Shown one piece after another: positions 28,169 through 37,692 of a DNA stretch of 64,000 nt. Every line of letters begins with the position of its first letter. Position 1 is the first letter of the stretch. The stretch is taken from positions 25,198-89,197 of the forward strand of contig NCHN01000007.1 of the NCBI GenBank assembly GCA_002281875.1. Reading direction: 5' to 3'. This DNA is from Sphingobacteriia bacterium 24-36-13. GTDB taxonomy: Bacteria > Bacteroidota > Bacteroidia > Chitinophagales > Chitinophagaceae. The position numbers were made by a program, and so were the translations under genes. The notes under the pieces were generated by a model. That model was not told the origin of the DNA. It ran no database searches and worked only from the letters and a program-made list of their open reading frames with translations.

Positions 28169-31100
28169 ATGCAACTGAAAGGTTTAGTGCGTTTTTTTGC
28201 CATAGCACTTACATTGATTTGTCTTTACCAGTTATCATTCACTTGGTTTGTAAACAGCCATGAATCTGCAATGGAAAAGAAAGCCACTGAGTGGTTAAAA
28301 CGTTTCCCAACAGCAGAACAACAATATCCTGGCAATAAGGAATTGCAAGCTGCTTACACTGATTCTTTAGAAGACCTAAAGAAAACAAGATTACTCCGTT
28401 TGTTAGACAGTACCAAAGACACCAAATTGGCTTTTGGTTTAACTACTTATCGTAGTGCCAAAGAAAAAGAATTGATGTTGGGTCTAGACTTACAAGGTGG
28501 TATGAGTGTTACCATGGAAGTGGGCTTAGATGGTTTAATTAAATCATTAAGTAACTACACTAAAGATGCTAATTTCAACAAAGCGTTGGATGCTGCTGTT
28601 GCAAGAAAAGCAAACAGTGGTGCAGATTTAATTACTTTATTCTTAGAAGAGTATAGTAAAGTAAGTCCTGATGGAAAATTGGCGCCATTCTTTACAACAA
28701 AAAGTGCTTCTGCTGTAAAAATTGAAGATTCAAATGCTAAAGTAGAAAACTATTTAAGAAAGCAAGCTGAAGCTGCATTCAATAATACTTTCAGAATCCT
28801 AAGAACCAGAATTGATCGTTTTGGTGTATCATCAAACAATATCAACCCTGATCCTGCAAAAGGCAGAATCAATATTGAATTGGCTGGTGTAAACGATAAA
28901 GATCGTGTAAGAAATTACTTGCAGTCTACTGCCAATCTTCAATTCTTTGAAGTATATACTTGGGAAAACAAAGATGTTCAATCAGGTATTGTTGCTGCAG
29001 ACAAAGCCGTTCAAGATTATTTGACTGGTGCAGATAAAGTTGCAACTATTGTTGATACAACTAAAGCCGCTGCTTCTGTTCAGCCTAAAGGAGATACTAG
29101 CAAAACAGCTACTATTTCTTCAATGGCTACAAAAACAACTGCAGCTAAGACTGATTCGGCTGCTATCAAAGCAACAGAGAATCCTATTCTTCGATTGATG
29201 CAGTTGACACAGCCTTATCAAGCTGAAAATGGTCGTCCGGTATACCCTGCTGCCTTAGGTTATATTCAATCGAAAGACACAGGTACTTTAAATGATTACT
29301 TAGCAATGGAATCTGTAAAAAGCAAGTTCCCTTCTAACTTGGTATTCATGTATGGTAAAGCTGAATTAGATGATCCTAAAGCAAAAGACATCCTTACTTT
29401 ATATGCAATCAAAACCTTAGATAATGGTCAAGCCGAATTAGAAGGTGACCGTATTGCAGGTGCATCACAAGATTATGATGAGCGTGGTAGAATTGCCATT
29501 AAAATGAATATGGATAAAGTTGGTTCTAATATATGGGCAAAAATGACCACTAGAAATGTGGGCAAGCCTATTGCAATTGTATTAGACAATTTTGTTTACT
29601 CAGCTCCTAACGTGAATGACCCTATTACAACAGGTAATTCACAAATCAGTGGTAACTACACAATCAAAGAAGCACAAGATTTATCTGAGATTTTAGAGAG
29701 TGGTAAATTACCAGCTCCTGCTAAAATAGTTCAAAGTCAAACAGTAGGGCCAACTTTGGGTAGTGAATCTATTAAAGGTGGTGCCTTATCTTTTGGTATT
29801 TCATTCCTAGTGATTTTTGCTTTAATGTTATTGTACTTTAACACTGGTGGATGGGTAGCTAACATTGCATTAATCTTAAACTTGTTATTCACTATTGGTG
29901 TATTAAGTGCCTTAGGATTTACCTTGACTGCTCCCGGTATTGCTGGTCTAGTATTAACCATCGGTATGGCAGTAGATACCAACGTAATCATCTTCGAGCG
30001 TATTAAAGAAGAATTGACCAAGGGTAAAAACTATTCTGCTGCTGTTAATGAAGGATATAAGCGTTCCTTGGCTCCTGTATTGGATGGTCATATTACTACG
30101 CTATTAACCGCTATAATCCTTGCGTACTTTGGTTTAGGCCCTGTATTAGGATTTGCTACCACTCAAATTATTGGTATCTTATTATCATTATTCTGTGGAA
30201 TTTTAGTATCTCGTTTAATATCTGATTGGTACACCAACAAGAACAGACACTTCGAATATTTTACAGGTATTTCTAGAAAAATATTTAATCATGCCAACTT
30301 CAAGTTTATTGAATACAGAAAGTATGCTTACATGCTGTCTGCAGTAATCTTTGTTATGGGTATTGCTTCTTTCTTCCATGGTTTTGATGAAGGAGTTGAA
30401 TTTGCTGGAGGTAGAAGCTATACAGTGAAATTTGACAAAGCAGTTGATCCTGAAATGATTCGCCAAGATTTAAAAACGGTGTTTGGTGAAGCACCAATTA
30501 TTAAAACAGTTGATGTTAAGAATCAAGTAAATATTACTACTTCTTACAAAATAAAAGAAACTGGAAATAATATTGATGCTGAAGTAGAACGTAAGTTATA
30601 CGAGGGATTAACTAAGTATTTACCTGAAGGAACTAGTTTTGATACATTTGAAAATTCTTATAAGCAAGGATCTCAAACCGTATTACCTACTATATCCGAT
30701 GATTTAAAAGCAGGTGCAACAAAAGCTACCTTGTTTGCAGTAATTGTAATTTGTTTGTACATTTTTATTCGTTTCCGTGATTGGAGATATTCTTTGGGAT
30801 CTATTGTTGCATTAATGCACGACGTATTCGTAACATTAATTGTATTTAGTTTCTTAAAAGATTTTGTTCCATTCCCATTAGAAATTGATCAACACTTTAT
30901 TGCTGCAATTCTTACGGTGATTGGTTTCTCTATGAACGATACAGTAATTGTGTACGATCGTATTAGAGAAGATAGTGCAATGATGAAGGGAACGCCAAAC
31001 GCAACCATCATCAACAGAGCTATTAATGAAACTCTAAGCAGAACCATTATGACTTCTGTTACGGTATTCTTAACCATTTTAATCTTATTCATTTTTGGTG

Positions 31101-31234
31101 GAGAAGTTACTAGAGGATTTGCTTTCGCTATGTTGATTGGTGTGGCTACTGGTACTTATTCTTCTATATTCGTAGCAGCTCCTTTCTTAGTAGATTTTGG
31201 TAAAGGAAGAGCTTTAGGCACAAAAGCTAAATAA
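28169..31234 (+). CDS. secDF: Fused protein-export membrane protein SecDF
   Basis: Proton-driven component of the Sec translocon, SecD and SecF fused in one 1021-residue chain as usual in Bacteroidota. SecD part: first helix about 7-28, large periplasmic P1 region with the GLDLQGGMSVTMEV start (about 106-119), then helices with TIGMAVDTNVIIFERIKEEL (about 597-616). SecF part: starts near 705, has FAGGRSYTVKFD and the second GFSMNDTVIVYDRIREDS (about 917-934). A low-complexity Ala/Thr/Lys/Ser linker sits at about 295-333 inside the periplasmic region. YajC is encoded 5 kb away. Confidence 0.97.
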   Translation: MQLKGLVRFFAIALTLICLYQLSFTWFVNSHESAMEKKATEWLKRFPTAEQQYPGNKELQAAYTDSLEDLKKTRLLRLLDSTKDTKLAFGLTTYRSAKEKELMLGLDLQGGMSVTMEVGLDGLIKSLSNYTKDANFNKALDAAVARKANSGADLITLFLEEYSKVSPDGKLAPFFTTKSASAVKIEDSNAKVENYLRKQAEAAFNNTFRILRTRIDRFGVSSNNINPDPAKGRINIELAGVNDKDRVRNYLQSTANLQFFEVYTWENKDVQSGIVAADKAVQDYLTGADKVATIVDTTKAAASVQPKGDTSKTATISSMATKTTAAKTDSAAIKATENPILRLMQLTQPYQAENGRPVYPAALGYIQSKDTGTLNDYLAMESVKSKFPSNLVFMYGKAELDDPKAKDILTLYAIKTLDNGQAELEGDRIAGASQDYDERGRIAIKMNMDKVGSNIWAKMTTRNVGKPIAIVLDNFVYSAPNVNDPITTGNSQISGNYTIKEAQDLSEILESGKLPAPAKIVQSQTVGPTLGSESIKGGALSFGISFLVIFALMLLYFNTGGWVANIALILNLLFTIGVLSALGFTLTAPGIAGLVLTIGMAVDTNVIIFERIKEELTKGKNYSAAVNEGYKRSLAPVLDGHITTLLTAIILAYFGLGPVLGFATTQIIGILLSLFCGILVSRLISDWYTNKNRHFEYFTGISRKIFNHANFKFIEYRKYAYMLSAVIFVMGIASFFHGFDEGVEFAGGRSYTVKFDKAVDPEMIRQDLKTVFGEAPIIKTVDVKNQVNITTSYKIKETGNNIDAEVERKLYEGLTKYLPEGTSFDTFENSYKQGSQTVLPTISDDLKAGATKATLFAVIVICLYIFIRFRDWRYSLGSIVALMHDVFVTLIVFSFLKDFVPFPLEIDQHFIAAILTVIGFSMNDTVIVYDRIREDSAMMKGTPNATIINRAINETLSRTIMTSVTVFLTILILFIFGGEVTRGFAFAMLIGVATGTYSSIFVAAPFLVDFGKGRALGTKAK

Positions 31235-31252
31235 TCAAATAGACTGATAACA

Positions 31253-31283
31253 AAAATGCCTCGATGAAAATCGGGGCATTTTT
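31253..31283. terminator. Bidirectional intrinsic terminator after secDF
   Basis: Stem of 13 bp with one G-T pair (31253-31265 with 31270-31282), GAAA loop, A- and T-tracts on both sides. It separates the convergent secDF and IscA-type genes. Confidence 0.88.
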
Positions 31284-31343
31284 ATTTAATTCTTTTTTCG
31301 GTGGGATTATAGCTGCTGAATCATTTGAAGCGTTTACTATTTG

Positions 31344-31694
31344 TTACACCGCAAAAGAGGTTCCACATCCACAGGTTTTGCTAGCGTTAGGGTTGCTAAA
31401 GGTAAATCCTCTGCTATTTAAGCCACCTTGCCAATCTATTTCCATACCATATAGGTAAAGGCTGTGACTTTTATTCATGATGCATGGTATTCCCTCAATT
31501 TCGAAAAATTCGTCATCTTTTTCGGTTTGGTCAAATCCTAAGACATAAGTCATTCCACTGCATCCACCTCCTTTTACACCTACTCTTAAGCGTTGCGTAG
31601 AATCAAAGTTGGGTTCTGCCATTAGTCGCTTAATTTCTACAATTGCTCCCTCTGTCAAGGTTACAGGAATTTGAGTTGTAATTGCTGTTTCCAT
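31344..31694 (-). CDS. A-type iron-sulfur carrier (IscA/SufA/ErpA family)
   Basis: Carries iron-sulfur clusters to target enzymes in the cytoplasm. Of 116 residues, the three conserved cysteines lie in GGGCSGM (about 45) and KTCGCG (about 109 and 111), the standard CX(n)CGC pattern. LYLYGMEIDWQGGLNSRGFTFSNPNA is the family core. ATG at 31694 is used instead of a GTG two codons upstream. A stand-alone gene here: no iscS/iscU or suf genes are near. Candidate clients in the window include aconitase, serine dehydratase, MqnE and FadH, but that link is only inference. Confidence 0.94.
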   Translation of the reverse strand: METAITTQIPVTLTEGAIVEIKRLMAEPNFDSTQRLRVGVKGGGCSGMTYVLGFDQTEKDDEFFEIEGIPCIMNKSHSLYLYGMEIDWQGGLNSRGFTFSNPNASKTCGCGTSFAV

Positions 31695-31781
31695 ATTCAC
31701 AATTTAAGCTACAAAGTTACCATTTTGCCCGAACCTTTTTCTCTTTAGGTTTACGATAGAAGGAAATCCTTATTCATCCCC

Positions 31782-31789
31782 TACCTTTG
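31782..31789 (+). promoter_or_regulatory. Candidate -7 element before the gene at 31807
   Basis: TACCTTTG, an exact TAnnTTTG match, 17 bases upstream of the ATG. No clear -33 box. Confidence 0.35.
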
Positions 31790-31806
31790 CACAAAGTATT
31801 GATAGA

Positions 31807-32307
31807 ATGGATAATTCGGTGTTAATTACGGTAATAGTGGCTTTTTTTATTGCATCCATGGCAGGGTATTTAATTTACTTGCAGCGTAGGTTAGTAATTT
31901 ATGAAAAACAACAGAACAAGGCAACCAGTCCACTCCCATTACAAGCTTATGAACGTTTATTATTATTGACGGATAGAATTGCTTTACCCAACTTAATTAA
32001 TCGCAATACGGCCACAGCCATTTCATCAACAGAGTTACAATTGATGTACAATAAAATAATTCGGGAAGAATTTGATTTTAATGTAACCCAACAAATGTAT
32101 ATCAGTCCTGCCTCTTGGAAAGCAGTTAAAAATTTAAAAGAAAAAAATTTACAAATCATCAACCAAATTGGGCAGCAATTACCCGCTGAAGCAACTGGAT
32201 TAGATTTGCAAAAAGCCATCATGCAATACTTAATGGCCAATCCTACAGCGGCTTTTCATGAGTTGGTGTCGGAAGCATTGAGTTATGAAGCCAAGCAATT
32301 ATTGTAA
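31807..32307 (+). CDS. Membrane-anchored protein of unknown function
   Basis: One hundred sixty-six residues. A single N-terminal helix (about 5-26) is followed by a mostly helical, soluble domain rich in Leu, Gln and Asn (PLPLQAYERLLLLTDRIALPNLI, EEFDFNVTQQMYISPASW, NLKEKNLQIINQIGQQLP). The IREEFDFNVTQQMYI stretch looks conserved-type, but I cannot name a family with confidence. It lies 15 bases upstream of the methylmalonyl-CoA mutase gene, probably one transcript, yet nothing in the protein suggests a role in that enzyme. Confidence 0.7.
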   Translation: MDNSVLITVIVAFFIASMAGYLIYLQRRLVIYEKQQNKATSPLPLQAYERLLLLTDRIALPNLINRNTATAISSTELQLMYNKIIREEFDFNVTQQMYISPASWKAVKNLKEKNLQIINQIGQQLPAEATGLDLQKAIMQYLMANPTAAFHELVSEALSYEAKQLL

Positions 32308-32322
32308 TATAAAACGAGTACC

Positions 32323-33885
32323 ATGCCATCGAAAAAAACGACAGATAGTGGAATTGAAATAAAAGCTTGTTATACAGCTGAAGATATTGAGGCATTAAAA
32401 TTAAGTGCAGAGATGCCAGGTGAGTTTCCTTATACTAGAGGTGTTCAAGCTGATATGTATAGGGGTAAGTTATGGACTATGCGACAGTATGCAGGATTTT
32501 CTACTGCAGAGGAAAGTAATAAGCGATACCATTATTTGTTAAGCCAAGGCGTAATGGGCTTGAGCGTGGCGTTTGACTTGCCTACTCAAATTGGATATGA
32601 TAGCGATCATGCTTTATCTGAAGGTGAAGTTGGAAAAGTAGGTGTTGCCATTGATAGTTTAGAAGATATGGAGTTATTGTTCAAAGGTATTGAATTAGAA
32701 AAAGTAAGTACTTCAATGACCATTAATGCAACAGGTTTTATTTTATTAGCCATGTATGTAGCATTAGCTAAAAAACAAGGAGCCGATTTAAATAAGATAG
32801 CGGGCACTATTCAAAATGATATACTTAAAGAGTATGCTGCAAGAGGTACTTATATATATCCTCCCAAGCCATCTATGCGAATCATTACCGATATTTTTGA
32901 ATGGTGCAGCAGTTCATTGCCCAAATGGAATACCATCTCTATTTCTGGATATCATATTCGAGAAGCAGGCAGTACAGCAGTTCAGGAAATTGCTTTTACC
33001 TTAAGTAATGGGAAAGCATACGTAGAAGCTGCACTTGCAAAGGGATTAGACATTAATATTTTTGGAAAAAGATTGTCTTTTTTCTTTAATGCACATAATA
33101 ATTTGTTTGAGGAAGTTGCTAAGTTTAGAGCAGCAAGAAGAATGTGGGCCCGTATTATGAAGGACTTGGGTGCAACTGATGAAAAGGCAATGATGTTGCG
33201 TTTTCATACCCAAACTGGAGGGGCTACTTTAACTGCTCAACAGCCGTTAAATAATATTAGCAGGGTTACGATTCAAACCCTTGCAGCAGTACTTGGCGGC
33301 ACCCAAAGCTTGCATACCAATGGTTATGATGAAGCATTGAGTTTACCTACAGAGGAAGCCGCTCGAATAGCTCTGAGGACACAACAGATTGTTGCTTTTG
33401 AAAGTGGTGCACCAGATACAGTTGATCCACTTGCAGGCAGTTATTTCGTAGAATCACTTACTGACGAAGTAGAGAATAAAGCTTGGGAATTAATGAATAA
33501 AATAACTGCAATGGGTGGCAGTGTTAGTGCTATTGAGCAAGGTTTTATGCAAGAAGAAATTGCACGAAGCGCATTCGAATACCAGCGCAATATCGAAAGT
33601 GGCGATAAGATTATTGTAGGGGTAAATAAATTTACCATTGATAAAGAAAATCCAGTTCCTGGATTCAAGATTGACGATAGTATTCGTCAACTTCAAACTG
33701 TTAAGTTAGCGGAATTAAAAAGCAAAAGAGATCAAGTAAAAGTTGATCAATGTTTAAGTGCAATTAAAGCTGCAGCTTCAGCTACAACCAACTTAATGCC
33801 ACTAGTTGTAGAAGCAGTTGAAACCTATTGTACACTTGGCGAAATAGCTGATACACTTCGCCAAGTATACGGGGAGCATAGGTAA
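32323..33885 (+). CDS. Methylmalonyl-CoA mutase catalytic chain without B12 domain
   Basis: Acyl-CoA mutase barrel of 520 residues, interconverting methylmalonyl-CoA and succinyl-CoA as judged from substrate-pocket residues. Y56 (RQYAGFST), R174 ([10 protein letters not shown]) and H211 (SGYHIREAG) match Tyr89, Arg207 and His244 of the Propionibacterium enzyme with one constant offset of 33. Isobutyryl-CoA mutases differ at the first two. The sequence stops after the barrel, so the cobalamin-binding domain with its DxHxxG motif must be supplied by a separate subunit, which is not in this window. Expected role is propionate/odd-chain metabolism. It sits in tandem with the small membrane-anchored protein gene upstream. 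Confidence 0.9.
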   Translation: MPSKKTTDSGIEIKACYTAEDIEALKLSAEMPGEFPYTRGVQADMYRGKLWTMRQYAGFSTAEESNKRYHYLLSQGVMGLSVAFDLPTQIGYDSDHALSEGEVGKVGVAIDSLEDMELLFKGIELEKVSTSMTINATGFILLAMYVALAKKQGADLNKIAGTIQNDILKEYAARGTYIYPPKPSMRIITDIFEWCSSSLPKWNTISISGYHIREAGSTAVQEIAFTLSNGKAYVEAALAKGLDINIFGKRLSFFFNAHNNLFEEVAKFRAARRMWARIMKDLGATDEKAMMLRFHTQTGGATLTAQQPLNNISRVTIQTLAAVLGGTQSLHTNGYDEALSLPTEEAARIALRTQQIVAFESGAPDTVDPLAGSYFVESLTDEVENKAWELMNKITAMGGSVSAIEQGFMQEEIARSAFEYQRNIESGDKIIVGVNKFTIDKENPVPGFKIDDSIRQLQTVKLAELKSKRDQVKVDQCLSAIKAAASATTNLMPLVVEAVETYCTLGEIADTLRQVYGEHR

Positions 33886-33886
33886 T

Positions 33887-34306
33887 TTATAAAACGGTAA
33901 TCAGTGCAAAAATTAGACCAGGTATATAGAATAATAAGGTAAGTAAAACGCTTATCCAAAAAGTACCATTGGCCGTTCCTTCATGTAGATAAACTGCTAA
34001 TGGTGGAAGTAAAACAGCTAAAATGGCTAATAAAACTTTATCGTTTGAAGGAGTAGCGGTTGCTTTATTGGCTTTATACTCTTTCATCAAACTTTTAACT
34101 TCTTTTAATTTAGCTTTTCTGTCTACTCTAGACAAACTTTTAAACTGACTCATGGCGTCAGTTACTACTGCGTCGTCAATAGTTATAGTGTTACTAGAAG
34201 CAGAGGTCTTATTGGTTTCACCAGTTGTGGTTCCAACTGATGATGCAGTTGCAGTTGAAACATTTAGAACAACTGACAAAGCAAATAAATAAGTAATTTT
34301 TTTCAT
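33887..34306 (-). CDS. Exported protein with C-terminal YqaE/Pmp3 domain
   Basis: One hundred thirty-nine residues. An N-terminal signal-like helix (1-22), a Ser/Thr-rich then Lys-rich stretch (about 23-87), and two C-terminal helices LLAILAVLLPPLAVYLHEG and FWISVLLTLLFYIPGLIFALI. These match the YqaE/Pmp3 (proteolipid membrane potential modulator) pattern of PPLAV followed by a second helix with YIPGxIhA. Stand-alone members are only about 50-60 residues, so the 85-residue secreted extension is unusual. The stop codon is one base beyond the convergent mutase stop. Confidence 0.78.
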   Translation of the reverse strand: MKKITYLFALSVVLNVSTATASSVGTTTGETNKTSASSNTITIDDAVVTDAMSQFKSLSRVDRKAKLKEVKSLMKEYKANKATATPSNDKVLLAILAVLLPPLAVYLHEGTANGTFWISVLLTLLFYIPGLIFALITVL

Positions 34307-34425
34307 AAATATTTCGGTTTCCTTGAAGTTACACTAAGTTTAACAAAACTCTTTTTATATTTCTACTACATCATAAATTAATACAGGTATTCTGTAACTT
34401 AGGAATTCTTAATTATTTGCGCTAT

Positions 34426-35721
34426 ATGAAAAAAATGTTAACCCTCCTACTATTGTTGTCTGGAACTGTTATTGCACAACCATCTCAGGCAAGCCTAGAA
34501 CAATTGTTTAAAGAAGAAAATGCCAAAGTAATCAATTGGCGCAGGTATTTTCATGAATTCCCTGAATTAGGAAATAGAGAATTCAATACTTGTAAAAAAG
34601 TAGAAGAAACGTTGAAGAGTTTCGGAATTAGTACACGTATTGTTGCAAAAACTGGCGTAGTGGGTGTATTAAAGGGGGGCAAACCAGGACCTGTTGTGGC
34701 TTTAAGAGCCGATATGGATGGGTTGCCTGTAGAAGAAAGAAACAGCCTAACTTTTGCCTCTAAAGCAAAAGGTGAATATAATGGGGCCACAGTTCCTGTA
34801 ATGCATGCATGCGGACACGATTCACACGTAGCTATGTTACTAGGAGCAGCTGAAGTCTTAAGCAAAATCAAGAATGATATAAACGGAACAGTAGTATTCT
34901 TATTTCAACCTGCCGAGGAAGGTCCTCCAGGAACGGAAGAAGGTGGAGCTCCATTGATGATTAAAGAAGGCGCAATGGATAACCCTAAAGTGGAAGCAGT
35001 ATTTGGGATACATATCAATTCAAAATACGATTTAGGTAAAATTTATTACAAGCCTGGATCTACTATGGCTTCATCCGATTGGTTTACAATTAAAGTAAAA
35101 GGCAAACAAAGTCATGGAGCCTATCCATGGAATTCTATTGACCCGATTGTAGTAAGCGCAGAAATTATTCAAGCATTACAAACTATCGTAAGTAGAAATA
35201 TAGACATTACTAAATCACCAGTAGTAGTTTCAGTAGGTAAAATACAATCTGGTGTTAGATCTAATATTATTCCTGAAGAAGCTATTATGGAAGGAACTAT
35301 TAGAACTTTAGATGATCAGGTACAAAAAAATGTACACGAAAAAATCAAGCTAATTGCAAAAAATATTGCAGAAGCTAATGGAACTACTGCTGAGGTTAGC
35401 ATAGATACTAAAACATTAGTAACCTACAGCAATCCAGAATTAGTTGCAAGAACCCTACCCTCTTTGCAAACTGCAGCAGGTGGCGCAGACAATGTAAAGC
35501 TAACCAATTGGGTAACTGGTGCAGAAGATTTCTCTTTTTTTGGTACCAAAGCTCCTGCATTTTATTTTTTCTTAGGTGCAAGAGATCCCCAGTTTGCTAG
35601 TTTTGAAACAGCACCAGATCATCATACTCCAGGGTTTATGATCAATGATTCAAGATTAGATGTTGGTGTGAAAGCATTTGTGCACTTAGTTTTAGATTAT
35701 GCAAAAACAGGTAAAAAATAA
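34426..35721 (+). CDS. Secreted M20-family amidohydrolase/carboxypeptidase
   Basis: Metal-dependent amidase that removes an acyl or amino-acid group from small substrates such as N-acyl amino acids. It has 431 residues with a signal peptide (1-17, VIAQ). Metal-site residues visible are C129 and H131 in MHACGHDSH, E164/E165 in PAEEGPPG, HINS near 196 and the HHTPGF segment near the end. The Cys in ACGHD and this layout fit subfamily M20D (hippuricase/IAA-amino-acid hydrolase type). ATG at 34426 is preferred to the upstream TTG. The S9 peptidase starts four bases after its stop, so the two form an operon. Confidence 0.9.
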   Translation: MKKMLTLLLLLSGTVIAQPSQASLEQLFKEENAKVINWRRYFHEFPELGNREFNTCKKVEETLKSFGISTRIVAKTGVVGVLKGGKPGPVVALRADMDGLPVEERNSLTFASKAKGEYNGATVPVMHACGHDSHVAMLLGAAEVLSKIKNDINGTVVFLFQPAEEGPPGTEEGGAPLMIKEGAMDNPKVEAVFGIHINSKYDLGKIYYKPGSTMASSDWFTIKVKGKQSHGAYPWNSIDPIVVSAEIIQALQTIVSRNIDITKSPVVVSVGKIQSGVRSNIIPEEAIMEGTIRTLDDQVQKNVHEKIKLIAKNIAEANGTTAEVSIDTKTLVTYSNPELVARTLPSLQTAAGGADNVKLTNWVTGAEDFSFFGTKAPAFYFFLGARDPQFASFETAPDHHTPGFMINDSRLDVGVKAFVHLVLDYAKTGKK

Positions 35722-35725
35722 AGTG

Positions 35726-37636
35726 ATGAAAAAAATACTTTTTTTGTTTCTATTAGCGAGTATACAAATTACTCACGCACAAGAGCAGTTGACGCCAGAA
35801 AAATTGTGGCAAATACAAAGGGTTTCTGCTTTGGGCATTAGTAAAGACAAACAGTATATTATTTTTTCAGTTGCCACACCTGATATTACTACCAATAAAA
35901 ATAATCGCAAGAAATATAAAGTTCCAATTACCGGAGGGGCAGCACTTGAAATATCCAGCAATGAAGACCTTCTTGCGAATGATCGAATTTCTTCTGATGG
36001 CAAGTTTATCATATATTCAGATGAAGTAAAAATCAATAAAGTGGCAGGTAAAGAATTGTATCCAGACTTGCCTAAATCGGATGCTTATGTTTATACTTCT
36101 TTAAACTATCGACACTGGGATACTTGGGAAGACGGTGAATACAATCATGTATTTGTTGCGCCTTTTGCAAATGGGAAATCTTTACAAGGGAAAGACATCA
36201 TGCCTAATGAACCTTATGATGCACCTACTAAGCCTTTTGGTGGTGATGAAGATTTTATATGGCATCCAGATGGGAAGCATATTGTTTATGTAGCAAAGAA
36301 AAAATACGGAACAGATTACGCAATTAGCACCAATACAGACCTCTATCAATACAATATAGAGACGGGTGTTACAGTTAATTTAACCAAAGCCAATAAAGGA
36401 TATGACCTCTCGCCTCAGTTTAATCAATATGGTGTACTCGCTTGGATGCAAATGAAAAGAGATGGTTTTGAGGCAGACAAACAAGATCTTATTATATTGG
36501 CCAACAACAAGTATCCGGTAAATCTTACTGCGCATAGAGATGATATTCATGTAGAAGGATTTAAGTGGAGTGAAGACGGTCGTTCTTTATTTTTTTGGGC
36601 CCCTATCAATGGTACTTTGCAATTGTTTCAAGTGAATAATCCTGGACTCACTAAAATGTTGCCAGTGATTAAACAATTGACTTCTGGAGATTTTGATATA
36701 ACAGGAATAGTTGCACAAGTGGGTAATAGTATGGTGGTTTCTAGAACCGATATGAATACGGCAGCCGAATTATACAAACTGAATTTGCAGAACAATCAAA
36801 TGGAGCAGCTCACCCATGTAAATGACTCTTTTTATAGTAGCATTGCTAAATGCAAAACAGAACGAAGATGGGTGCCTACTACAGACGGGAAAAAAATGTT
36901 GGTTTGGGTGATATATCCACCAGGTTTTGATGCATCAAAAAAGTATCCAACCTTATTATATTGTCAAGGCGGCCCCCAAAGCCCATTGACGCAGTTCTAT
37001 TCATTCCGTTGGAATTTTCAGTTGATGGCTTCACAAGGATATATTGTGGTTGCTCCTAACCGTAGAGGGATGCCTGGTCATGGCACTCAATGGAATGAAG
37101 CCATTAGTAAGGATCATGGCGGTCAAGTCATGAACGATTATTTATCGGCCATTGACGCAGTAAGTAAAGAACCATTTGTAGACAAGAATAGACTTGGATG
37201 TGTTGGGGCAAGTTATGGCGGCTACTCCGTATTTATGTTAGCTGGAATTCATAATAATCGTTTCAAAACTTTTATATCCCATGATGGAATTTTTGATACC
37301 AAGAGTATGTATGGTACCACTGAAGAATTATGGTTTGTCAATTTTGATTATGGGGGTGCATATTGGGATAAAAATCCCGCTGCGCAAAAAACTTATGGTG
37401 TTCAAAATCCCATCAATCATGTAGCTAAATGGAATACTCCTATCATGATTGTACAAGGTGGAATGGATTTTAGAGTTCCTATTGAGCAAGGATTGCAAGC
37501 TTTTCAAGCAGCCCAATTACGTGGCATTAAAAGTAAATTGTTGTATTTGCCAGGCGAAAATCACTGGGTGTCTACCGCTCAAAATGGATTAGTTTGGCAG
37601 CGAGAATTTTTTAAATGGTTGAAAGAGACTTTGTAG
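35726..37636 (+). CDS. Secreted S9-family (prolyl oligopeptidase-like) peptidase
   Basis: Serine peptidase of 636 residues with an N-terminal signal peptide (1-18, THAQ). The first 380 residues are a beta-propeller of WD/PD40-like blades, and the rest is an alpha/beta hydrolase. The catalytic triad is S496 in GASYGGYS, D581 in QGGMDFRVP and H613 in GENHWVS, correctly ordered and spaced. Members include acylaminoacyl peptidases and dipeptidyl peptidases; exact specificity unknown. ATG at 35726 chosen because the signal peptide begins there. It is co-directional with the M20 gene across a four-base gap, consistent with stepwise peptide degradation outside the inner membrane. Confidence 0.92.
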   Translation: MKKILFLFLLASIQITHAQEQLTPEKLWQIQRVSALGISKDKQYIIFSVATPDITTNKNNRKKYKVPITGGAALEISSNEDLLANDRISSDGKFIIYSDEVKINKVAGKELYPDLPKSDAYVYTSLNYRHWDTWEDGEYNHVFVAPFANGKSLQGKDIMPNEPYDAPTKPFGGDEDFIWHPDGKHIVYVAKKKYGTDYAISTNTDLYQYNIETGVTVNLTKANKGYDLSPQFNQYGVLAWMQMKRDGFEADKQDLIILANNKYPVNLTAHRDDIHVEGFKWSEDGRSLFFWAPINGTLQLFQVNNPGLTKMLPVIKQLTSGDFDITGIVAQVGNSMVVSRTDMNTAAELYKLNLQNNQMEQLTHVNDSFYSSIAKCKTERRWVPTTDGKKMLVWVIYPPGFDASKKYPTLLYCQGGPQSPLTQFYSFRWNFQLMASQGYIVVAPNRRGMPGHGTQWNEAISKDHGGQVMNDYLSAIDAVSKEPFVDKNRLGCVGASYGGYSVFMLAGIHNNRFKTFISHDGIFDTKSMYGTTEELWFVNFDYGGAYWDKNPAAQKTYGVQNPINHVAKWNTPIMIVQGGMDFRVPIEQGLQAFQAAQLRGIKSKLLYLPGENHWVSTAQNGLVWQREFFKWLKETL

Positions 37637-37664
37637 TAAATCTAATAAGACCTGATAAACTTCT

Positions 37665-37692
37665 AAAAAGCGAACCAAAGGGTTCGCTTTTT
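37665..37692. terminator. Bidirectional intrinsic terminator
   Basis: Perfect 12-bp stem (37665-37676 with 37681-37692), AAAG loop, with A5 and T5 tracts built into the stem ends. It serves the S9 peptidase and the convergent yggS-group transcript; the yggS stop codon overlaps its last bases. Confidence 0.88.

Noticed and set aside
31253-31283. Hairpin after secDF as a riboswitch or small RNA
   Set aside because: A simple GC-rich stem with tetraloop and T-tracts between convergent genes is fully explained as a terminator.
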